Shown: positions 14,601 to 26,600 of the stretch, piece by piece
Position numbering within the stretch: the stretch's first letter is position 1
Layout of the letters: each line of letters begins with the position of its first letter
Assembly (NCBI GenBank): GCA_914767715.1
Contig: OU612065.1
Coordinates: 38,440,001-38,504,000, forward strand
Length of the DNA stretch: 64,000 nt
From: Membranipora membranacea
Lineage: Eukaryota; Bryozoa; Gymnolaemata; Cheilostomatida; Membraniporidae
Reading direction: 5' to 3'
Position numbers and translations under genes: made by a program
The notes under the pieces: generated by a model
Database searches by the model: none
What the model was told of the DNA's origin: nothing
The model's input: the letters and a program-made list of their open reading frames with translations, nothing else

Positions 14601-17600
14601 ACTGCTAACCATATGATATTATTATTCTTTTTTAAATCATCATTATGGTCGTACATCAGTCAGACTTAAGATTTCACTGTGTGGACATGGATTATCACCA
14701 CCGCATGTCTACTACACTGACATACCTAACTCTGTGCTCAACAGTCTACAGTCTACAGACTCAGTAGGAGTGATCGAAAACTCTATCAGTTTATATTTAG
14801 GATAAGGAAATTGGGCAGCGAATTCTGATTACTTAAGTATGTGCTCTACATAGTTTGTCCAGCAACTAAAAAACAGTAGCATTGCTGTAATAGACTGTGA
14901 GATATTCAGTCCTAGTCTGGCAGCTTTGTTAAATGTAAGAACAGTCTGACATTTTTATGGACTTGTTATTCACAAAGCTGTTTGCTCTGCTGTGAAATAA
15001 CGCTACTCAACTATTCAGCCATGACTATCGCTGTGTTATAGTCACTCACTGAACAATGATCTAGGCTAGCAATTCATCACAAGGCGTACAATACCTGCTA
15101 CGTTGGCTTTTCTTGCCCATAAAACAGGAACCCATTGTTTCAAAGATATGCAATGAAGACGGCCTTGCCATTTATTATAGTGAGTTGTTGGCATGTAAGT
15201 TGACAGCTAATTAAATGGATTGGATTGCTTCCCTCTATAATAATGGTGTTAGAAAATTGCTGACAGATCAGAGCGCTACGGGGTGCCAGTTTTCATGTTA
15301 CTGCATGAGCATCTCGTGCAAGCCTGATCTGCCTTGCTGTTGACTGTCACAAACTGCCTCCAACAACACTCAGAATCAATACCATCCCGGATCTATCGGA
15401 TAACATAGTGGCTTATTTCTACAAAATCCTTCGCTCACGTACCAGTACCTGCTATCGATGAGAATATGTACTCTACCTGCTCGGAAGTCGAGCTCAAAAC
15501 AAACGCTGAAGGGGGTTTGTTGCCATGTACCCATTGGCATCACTGTCATAACATGTACAAGTTTTTGTGATGCAATCAAGAAATTGAAATCTTGCCTTGT
15601 ATGTTTACCAAGATTTGTGTGTGTTTTTGTAGCCTGTTGGTGAGTGGACTATAGTAAATGTAGCGGAATGGATGGCCACAGTTAACATGTACAGATACAT
15701 TGAGATCTTCAAACGCAAACAGATAACCGGTGCTCTACTGGAGAAACTTAGCGAAGACCGACTTAAGGTAAGCTCTCAGTCTAATAGCGTTCTCCATGGT
15801 GCGGATGGATTTCTCTCTTTGTCTGTCATTGTTTGAATGCTGTTGGCACTATTTAACTCCCATCATTGCGTTATCATTGTATCCTTGTTGAGCAATTTCG
15901 GTTATCTGACTCCCAAAAATTATATCCTGCCAGCACTTATGGCACCATCAATATCCATAACATTGTTAGGTGGTGATAAGTAATGGGCAAGAAGCCATCA
16001 ACATTTTTTTCAAAATCACGATGACTCTATTACAATAGTTTATACAATAATTATATCTCATATATTAGTGGAATGGATTCTCCTTCAAACCTTTTGACAT
16101 TTTTTATGTCAAACCCATCCTAATTTGTCTTGGAAGGGTTTGAAATTCCATCAGTGATGACTAAAGGTCCCTTATCTTATCAACTTGTCTGAGTCCTTGC
16201 GTGTCTTTTTGTTACAATCTACTTTTTGACTGGTCCTTGGGTGTTTGGGATTTGGGTAACCATTGTTGTTTTGGGCCTTAGTTCAATATGCGCTACGATT
16301 AAAGCCTCGGTACTTTTATTGTTTTATGTAGGTTAAAATCTAGCATTATAGGCTCACAGGATACTATTACTTCGATTTTATGGCCTCGTCTCGACAATCC
16401 ACAGAGCATTATATGTTTCCTCTTTCTTTGCAGGAATACGGAATAAAAGATGAATTCCACAGGAAGGCACTGATGGTCTGCATCAATGAACTATGTGGTC
16501 ATAAACAGGTAAATTAATACAAGATGGTTACAGTCACATGTGCATATACTGTCGTGTGAACTGTCGCATGTACTGTCACATGAGCTGTCGTGTGTACTGT
16601 CACATGTACTGTTACATGTACTGTTGCATCACCTCTGTAAACGTGTCAGCAACTCGGCACACTGCCAATGCCAGGCTGCTCTGCGCCGAGCTTGAAAACG
16701 AAAAACAATTTTTTCAAAGCGCCTGGTAGAATGTCTGCAGAATTAATACAGCTCTGTTGTATAATGTTATGCACAGCTGTTGCCAGCCGATCTATTTTTG
16801 TAGTATTATGTGCCAAGAATCTAATTCTTGGACAAAGTGTTACCACTGTGATTATGGTGCTATATTTAGTCTCCAGCCTACGCTGTCTCTATTAATAGCG
16901 TTTGTCAGTCTCAAGTGGTTAGAATCTCGCTGCCTCTTGTACATCCGCTAAAGCATAAGAGTCACTGCCAATTCCCTAACAAATGATCTTTGCTGTAAAC
17001 CTCTTAATTTTACTGCTTCATGAATTTCAACTATATCGTTCATCAACAAACTTAAGAAAACAGATATGAAGGTTGTTTAAGGCTGAACACATATAACAAC
17101 CCTCTCCCTTAGCTATGCTGACTTTTTCCGCAGATATACAACAGGCATTCTAATTGAGTGTTTAGAAAAGTTATCCCGGATGTCTGGATTAAGTTCTGTT
17201 GATTATGGAAAAAGAAATGATAGCCGGAAAAAGTAGTTGGCAGTCGGCTGTAATTGCGTCACATACACACATGTATGTACTTGTATAGTGTTTATATTAT
17301 TATAAGATAAGCTTGATAACAATGTCTGGTGTTCTCTCTTTGCTGTCTGATCAGGAGCAGGATGATGCTGATGAGTCGGAGGAGTGCACCAGTGAGTCTA
17401 CAGAACACGAGTTACTGGAGCATAGCTTCTCCTCGCTACAGAGATGTCATAAATGCAACAAATACCTCTACGGGATTATCCGACAAGGACTCCAGTGCCA
17501 AGGTAATAATCACTGTGTATCATACACAGGCTCGATAGGAGCAGTATCACACTCACTACTGAGGGAAAGCTTGGGAAAGTTAATGATATCAAGCCAAGCC

Positions 17601-20600
17601 TAAATCCTTTGTTAAGCGCATAAAACTAAATATGTGTCCAGGTTTCTTAGATTTCTACTTGACATGATTTGAAGGTTTGACAGCAAACCTCAGACTCGAC
17701 ACTACATACCAGGTTGTTGCCAGCAGTCTCTCCATTCTCACCTATTTGGAATCCTTAGAACGGAAAACTTTGGCTTTGTAATGAAATGGCTGCCATCTAT
17801 CATTACTTACCTGACACATTGTAATAAGAGGGGAAATTACAGTCTACAGTCCACTTGATACGTAATATTCTCCATTTTGTGGGAGTTGTGGGAATGACCA
17901 ACATCTGCCACAAAACATAAGAGTTACATCAAACCTATCCATAGTACTATGGGTACTGGAATGATTCATGTGTGGTGTACACTGACCAGAGGGAGGTTTG
18001 ACCATGGGCGACAGTGTCTATATAGGCAGATTTCTCAGACTGTGTACAGCAAATAAGGAGTCAAATTATATTAGATGGATGGTTGATATTGGCAGTTATC
18101 CACTAAACCTATCTCCCTGTGTATAATTATAGCAGCAGCCATCTAGCTGTATGTACCGTATCTTGTTTGCTGATTCCCACAGCGATCTTAGTCACCTAGG
18201 TGATACCTTTTTTATCAGGATATTAAATCTACCATCTATTTTCTGCGACTGCCGGCCCATTGTTTTCAAAAAGTCATCTGTATTTATATTGATCAGTTCA
18301 AACCACTAATGGCTTATATGTTTCTCACTGTTTAATGCTCAGTTTCATGGTTCCTAGGATTTCTGACAGGAAGGAAAGGAATCCGTCTCAATTACACTGA
18401 TTGCACTTTTGTTTGGTATTGTGTATGCATGATTGATGTTGACATTTTTTGTGTTTTGTTTTCAGTCTGCGGTCTGAGACTTCACAAGCAGTGTAGCGTT
18501 GGTAAGGTACCCGCTTGTGGTACGGACAGATTGCAGCATCGTCGCAGACCCAGCTTCACTCCAGGTTGGTCATCTTGTTCTATCCATACACTTCACATAC
18601 CTGCTTGTAGATGGCAGGGCCACATTTTCAGTCACTGAGCTGTGGCTATGATTTGGGATCTTCTTGTTATTCTTATAGTCACATGCAGGGAAATTATTAC
18701 TTATTGGTTCCTACTCTACAGATTTGACTGCTAGACCATTCAGTAATCATTAGGAAATGTATTGCGAAAATGCTAATTATTTGAGGAGAGCGTAATCTTG
18801 CACTGTATATATAAAATATGGAGGTGTCTGGGAATCGAAAAATTTATCATAAAAAGTCCCTTAAAATTTAAGAATTTTACTACAGGAAAGAGGTTATCCA
18901 TGTCAAACTTCCCTAAGCCCATTATTATCTAGAGATCATTGAGTGCACTGGCTGGTTGGTTGGCTGGCTGAGTAGAGATATATTGTGAAGGACACTTACC
19001 ACAATCTATCCTCAGCTCTGCCTTATTTTGGTCTCATTATGATTTGGTCACATAATATGATGTTAATTATTCTTCTTTATGTCGGGATAATGCTCTACTT
19101 TTTTGCGTCAGACAGTTCTGCTCTCTGCTCTCCTCGGTGCAGGCTCGACAAGGAATGCTAATAAGGACAAAGTCATTTCTTAGGTTTTGCGGCCTGCGGC
19201 TTTTGTCACAGATAGAGTGACATAATTGTACTTGACTTATTTTATCCATTATTATCATCATGCCAACATTTTGATCTGATCTTGCGGTTATCCATCTGAT
19301 CATCATAAATGCTCGTTTTCTTCTTTCAGAACCTCTATTTGGTATAGACCTAGAATCACAGTTCAGCGCTAATAAACAGGGCGTCGCTCCGGACATCCTT
19401 GTGATATGCACTCAGGAGATCGAGCGCAGATCCAAAGAATCTAGTGAGTATCAAATCCATTTGAATATACACCTGATTTCTCACCCGCAGCTGACATTTA
19501 CGATTCAACGCATCAGACAAGTGTAACTCCATGTGTTACAAAACATCACTTCCTTGATTGTTTGATATTTTGCGATCACTTTAAATTGCTCTGCCATTAC
19601 TGGCATATAAATAGTTGCACAAATATGGTGTTCTTATTTTAGAAATTGGATGGTATGTAGCGTACCGAACTTCCGCTCCAGCCGAAGCAATCAGTAAACT
19701 TAAACGTCTCTTCGACTCATCAGGTAAGAAGACAATAGTAGGGGCCATTTGCTGCTGCTTGGCCTGGCTAGTTAACACCCTGAGCTGATAATATCTCCTC
19801 CGATAGGACAGCTTAGCTTAGTAACTACTCCGTCTCATGTAATCACTCTGTACCCAGACTTAGTCCCTCCAGTGCCAGTATTAATGATCTGCCATTTTGA
19901 ATATTTAATTAGAAAATGAATTTATGAAGATCTCAAGAGGTCTTTATACCAGTTTATTATGAATTTAAAAAGATGAAATATGATTTCTGTCTACCACTCA
20001 ATCATAACGTAGCGGCCCATTAATCTCTTCATGCCTTCGATCAGGTAACGCTTGCTTAGCAAAACAAGTTTCAATTTTCTGTCCCCATTGAGACAAGCAC
20101 TGCTACTAGATACACACAGGCTCTTATTTTATAATACAGTCAGCCTAATTACATTTTCGAGTATGTCCTGCTTGAATGCAGTTATTAATTGGTATAAATG
20201 GTGCAGCTTTGGGAAATGAATGGCCGTCCAATTTCCAGTCCACACTAGTGGTATTGAGTGTTGAGGCTGATAAAAGGCCTACATCTCTTGACCTTGTGCC
20301 AGTGATGATTAAATCCAATCATACAAACTCGGCTAGATTACCAACGTCTGTACTATCAACCACCGCACCCATAAATAAAATTTATTGCTTTCCTAAACAC
20401 TTAGATATGGCTGTCGTATGCTTTTGACAGCACTTCCATATTCCAGTAAAGGATGAGAATTATGAATTAAGTCCAGCCACCCCCTAAGCACCTGGCTCGT
20501 GGCAGTAAATTAATATAAGTCAAAATTTCCATAGCTCTCCTTGAGATTGGGGTATTTGGGTTGGCCTGTGCTCAAAAACTGCAATCCTTAGAATTTTCCT

Positions 20601-23600
20601 TGTTGAGTTATTCATCAGTCTATATTCTACCCTCAATCATAAGATTTGATGTACATGTTGTTTGTTTATGATGGATGATTCACACACTCTAACTTGTATT
20701 ATATGTTCCTGTTTCAGCTGACCCCTACAGTATTAACGTATCAGAGTATGAACCACAGGTGCTCGGTGGAGTAGTCAAAAAGTATCTGAGAGAATTAGCC
20801 AATCCTCTCATTCCAGTTAACTATTACGAAAAGTTCATATCTGCAGCCAGTAAGTTATATGTACTTCAGTTGGGCCTCATGCCATGGCCGAGATATTTCA
20901 TGAATTGTATCTTTTGTGCGATATGGACCTGACTCATTTAATTAAACTTGGTTAAGTTTATTGCTACATGTGGCTTTTCAGGGAATACAGAAGATGCAAA
21001 TTTCTCTCAGCTTATCCTTGATTAGACACACTGAAGTGGTTTTATTGAGTGTCTAACACTTCACATTTTCACATTTTTTGTAGAACATCCAGATGCTGAC
21101 AGAAGAAGTAAAAGCATAGTCAGTTTAGTAAATGAACTGCCGGAACATCACAACTCTACACTCAAATTTATGATGTCACATTTTTGTCGGGTGCTCAAAA
21201 GTAACGCACATGAAGATTCTGTGAAACTGGCTCAAGTTTTTTGCCACATCCTGCTCCGGCCTGACTGGGGTGAAATAATGTGAGTTTATTATGGCTGCTG
21301 TTGTCAATTAAAAAATGATGTTTACCTTTTTTGCGTGACCTAGATCACTATCATATTATTATCAGATTTAATAGGTCACCTGCGAGGATATAGGAAAACA
21401 AGGAGTTGTCCAATAATTGAATTTTATATGCAAGTGCACACAACTCATGTGTGAATTGTCTGCTGTGTAATAAATGTAATAATATGTCAAATTGTTTGTT
21501 ATGTCATCAATTCACCCTGTATTCTTTCATCTTGTCTCATCCTACATTCCTATACGTCATTTGGCTCAAGTTTTGTCTAATGACGTATTTGGTAGTCCAT
21601 GCTGAAAATAAATGCCAACCAGGACTTGAAAACCAATTCCTATATTTTTATAATCCCTTTCAATTAAGGTGATTAATAATGCATAAATCTTCAATCAATC
21701 ACCTGAACTTTTGCATGTTTAATACAAGTTTTTTTTATTTTTGCAGCCAAATTGTGCACAACACAGAGTTTCATTTGAGGATATTTGACCACTTATTTAC
21801 TAGTCAAGCTAGAGAGATCCAGCCAGAGCTCAATGGGGATGGTTAGTGTTACTCAATGATATGTATTACTCCAAAATTATTTTTTCTAGCATTTCGAGAT
21901 ATGACACAAATGGACAAGATAGACAGAATGAAATAGTATGTCTGTCGACCAGTAAATTTCTCCACAATTATAAAATGACTGTCCCCTCTGAAACACTTGA
22001 TGTCAAACCCTGTGACAGTAATGCTGTTTTCTCTGTAATTATGATAAATTTATTCCTTCAGACCTAAAGTTTCTCCAGACAATGATATTCACGGATATAT
22101 TCTTGTAAATTTTGTAGTTGTGATCTCTCGCCCTCCCCCTGTACCTCCTCCTACTATACATATGGATAATCAGACTCCTCTAGAACAATGTGAATGGTTC
22201 TGGGGAGACATTTCAAAGTAAGTATGCAAACATCTGTACGCCACAACAATACTGAAAAGTTTCTAACATCAAAAACACGGAGGCTGTCCACTCAGTAGAT
22301 ATACATGACTGTAAATATCCTGAGGTTCAGCCGTAAATACAGTAATACTCATATTTATATGTTTGTGGGCGCATCATTTTTCAAAAAAGATGATCACAGA
22401 TTTAACTTTCGCACAAAAGCTGCATGATTTAGTATGTGATGTCATATTATTACGCATACATCACAAATAGTACTAATAACCACACCCTGAGTCGTACCAG
22501 TCTGCCTTGTGTTAGCGTACTGACATATAACACGACGTAATCAATCTCTGTTATATTTATAGAGAAGAGGTACATGAGAGACTTAATGGTACATGTGACG
22601 GTACATATCTAGTACGCCGAGCGACCTCATACAGTCGATGTGGAGACTTTACTCTCACTCTACGGTTAGTTAGTAATATAAACATAAATACATTACATTA
22701 ATTTATATACATCTAACAGAATTTTCCTGTAGTTACCTGGATGCTCCACCCAGTGAGATGGAAGACTCCCTTATCTATATCGACACAAACAAACCTTGCA
22801 TCTGTCACTACAACTTGGAGTTATGCATCTTTTCTCATCATTTTGTTCAGGGAGGACGTGACTCCATTGGTTACGTAATAACTTATATGATTGATTTTAC
22901 TATTTTAACAGGAAAGGCGGAACCAATCGTTTAATAAAAATATATCATAGAAATGGTCGCTATGGATTCTCAGAGCCTTACGAATTCAAATCTGTGCAAG
23001 AGTTGGTGGAACATTTCAAAACGCACTCGTTGGCAGAGTATAATAGAACATTGAACTGTTCATTAGAATATCCCGTAGTCAATCAGCCAGTAAGTTATGA
23101 CAGATTATCTCTATATTGACATGACCTTACACATTAGTGATTACAAAAAGACTTCCGTATCAGTTAGTGAGATTATGTATGTGTGTCACAGTTAGAGAGA
23201 AAACTTAGTCACCCTTTAATACAAATGTAAGCAAGCAGAAAATTAGACACTTTGATGATTGTAACTATGTCCCATATATGCACTATATATATTTTTTTAT
23301 CTATGTTTATATGTAAAAGTAGTATGGTTACAAATGTTTAAACAGTATGCCTATTTCCTTTTTATAGCAATCCATTGAGATGGAGGACGCCAATGCCCTT
23401 TACAGAGAATTGGCCAAGATACATAATGAATATTTGGAAAAGTCAGGAGATTTTGACCATTTATTAGAGCGTCAAAACAAGACTACTCAGAATATTCAGA
23501 TTTTGTATCAGGCACATGATTCATTCAAAGAACTCGTCAAAGTGTTTGAGGAACAGATGGAACTTCACAAACAGAACAGCAAGAGTATAACCGCTCACGA

Positions 23601-26600
23601 ATATTCAAAGTGAGTGCAGTATGTAACGTCACTAACAGCTTTCTAACGCGTCTATCGCAATGTTTTATTAGATTTAAGTGCTGACATGACCCGTTTGGTA
23701 AAATCAGATAAGAAAGAATCGTTCTCACCTTTCCCGTACTTATATCATGATTATGAGTTGGCAAATTTATTTTTATAGAATTCAGCAAAATTGTACAGTG
23801 TTAGAAAGTCGGCTGAGAAAAATTACGGAAAGCAAAAACAATCTAGAAGAATCGATAAAAGAGAAAGCAGTGACCAACCGGTCACTGATCGTACAGATAA
23901 ACAGTCGTAAACCTGAGATAAAACAACTCAGCAAACGCAGGGATCAGCTCAGGAGGTAACAAATACAGAGAGAGTACAAACTATGGGAATAAAAATACCA
24001 ACAGTGCGACTCTGATCTGGGAGGTCATGTCAATACCATAGTCATCAACCTTATCTCGCCGCAAGCTCTAGAAAAATTGCATTGTGGGATATAGGTTTAG
24101 ATACTCTTTTGATTTAGCAGTCGTTGTCAGATGAAATATAAGAATGTGACGATACATTGTACTGATCAAAGAGTGATTTGTATAACTGTGTGTTCTTCTT
24201 TACAGCACACTCATCACAAAGAAAGGTGCATCTAAACAAGCTATCGACGAGTTTTTGGAATCATGTAATGAAGCCGCGCCTGGATCTCGCTCTGATTACA
24301 TGGCTCACGATCAAATGTGAGTAAACACGTTTACATAAGGCTGAGACCTGGTTATACCTTTTACTAGATCTAAATCGAGAACAAAAGCAATTAGTTAGGT
24401 GACTAAGTTGCAGAGTAGTCTGATAAGTAGTAAACGTTGGCAGTGTTTTCCCACCCCCATCGACCCTGGGCAGCACGATTTCGGCTGCTCACTTAGGAAT
24501 GGTGAATTAACAGTCTAAATATAGAGAACAAACAAGAAGCCAGTCATGAACATCAATTAGATTGCTGACAATTAAAGTATATATACATATATAATTATAG
24601 GTTGACTTGTCAACACCGCCAGCCTACCTTCCCACCCCCATCTACCCTGGGCAGCACGATTCTGGCTGTTTACTTATGGATGGTGAATCACAGCGAAGAA
24701 TTTATATTTTTACATTTAATTTAATGTACATTTCAATCCACAGAAGTTTAGTATGTTATATTATTTAATAACTGCTGACTCATACACCTGCCTGCTGCGA
24801 CGTTATGTTGCGCTTTTCCTGGTCTGACGAGAACGAATCATCCGGTAAATTTCATCAAATATATGTTATCTATTTATAGTGGTGTGTTACCATCACCTGC
24901 TGGACCCCACGCTGAACCGACACATACTATAACTCATGTTCACAATGATGAGAAGACATGGTATAGGGAAAATCTACCACGGCAGTCTGCTGAACGAGAT
25001 CTCGCTGGCAAACCGGAGGGGACCTTCCTCATTCGCTCTAAGCCTAACAACGAATACGCTCTCTCCATAATGTGAGTCACTAAATTAAAGTAAATTAGTA
25101 AATATGTGAGTTTTTTTAATTTCTAACGCCTCTCCCAAAGTTTTGTCTTGGGGAAAGTCAAGGGAGGAAGAGGAAATATCTGGGCCTTTAATGAAAATCC
25201 ATCAATTGAACTATTTAACTACTAGACTTTTAAGATTTTACAGAAGGCACTTATAAATGGAAATTATCAGTCATTTTCAACGCATTTTTATAACCGTGTC
25301 AAATGACGAAACTAATAATTCAATGCATCTCCATATCATGAATCTATGGAAGTTTTACGATTGTGAAAAAACAATTAAACGATTAATTATTTATTATTAA
25401 AATAAAGGCGTGGGTAAGGAAATCTTCATCCGATGATGTCTTGTCAAATTTCCATGCAATTTGCTCTTGATATGAGATTCTAAATGTGTATTGTGTTAAG
25501 TCTTGTCGGTTAGGTGTCAATGGAGTTGGCCTTGGCCCTTGAGATACTAGCGACACATTCTATCGCTCGATGACGAAGGCTCATCTCATACTTTTACTGG
25601 CCTTGTGTAGGTCAGATTGCTCTAGTAATCTATGTAATTCCTTAGTAAGATTTTCACAGCTTAGATCTCAATTTAATTAATTCTTAATCCTGGGTCTTAA
25701 ATGTTGGGTGATAATGGCTTTGGCCTTATATTACAATGAAAAAAAATTTTTCCATCACAATGAGATAATCAAGGCTTAAGGATTACCAGCCCTGTGCCTG
25801 TTTTTAAATTTCCTACTTATTACTACAGGTCCCATTTCGATTCACTCTGCTTGCATTCGGAGTTATTCCCCATATGTTAGTGTCGGTGGTTAATCCTTGA
25901 GGAGAAGCAACTCCAAATCCTGCCAAAGCAGCTCCAATCTTGATTTAAAACTGACCAAACAGTGGTCTAAGATTAGTATCCCACCTCCTGATGAGAAAGT
26001 GTTAATCTTAAAATAGAAGTCTGCAGTATTTCAGGCATCAAAAGAGCAACTCATTCTGAAACCTACGCATTATCATCACGAAAATTAGTCTAAAGATAGA
26101 AATACACGATTATATCGGGACTACGTAATGTGTGGAAATCACCCAATGTTAAGTAGAGCAGCCTCGTTACACCAGGAAGACACCTGGTTACACGAAACAT
26201 GAAGTAGACTGTTTTATATATATATGAGTGATAAAACCTCTCCTTTCCTATAAGTAAAACATTTCAGCGTAGCGGCTTATATAGATTTATTTAATGCTTT
26301 TCACAGGTCTTCAACGAAAGTATAGCTGTATTTAACGGAAAATTTTATCGTCTGTTGTTCCATGCCAGCTTTTCCACTAAAGATGGTGTCCTACAGCATA
26401 ATGGCGTCGCTCAATCAATTGAACTGCGTTATTATCAATACCAGTTCCACTCAAAACATTTTTGGCATTCAATGCAACTTCTTATAAATAAAAGGCAACT
26501 TTGCTCTAGAATAGACAGTTTTCTGAGCTCTTATTTATGCCTCAATTCGGAGTGATCCTCTCTTCAGTTTGGTACTTTTAACCCACGCCGCATAGGAAAA

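Noticed and set aside
16538-16729. Open frame of Cys/Tyr/Met-rich repeats after the SAM exon
   Set aside because: It is the translation of a 12-bp minisatellite inside an intron, with no family resemblance.
19067-19411. Minus-strand 114-codon open frame overlapping a RhoGAP exon
   Set aside because: It is antisense to the well-supported p85 exon at 19330-19443.
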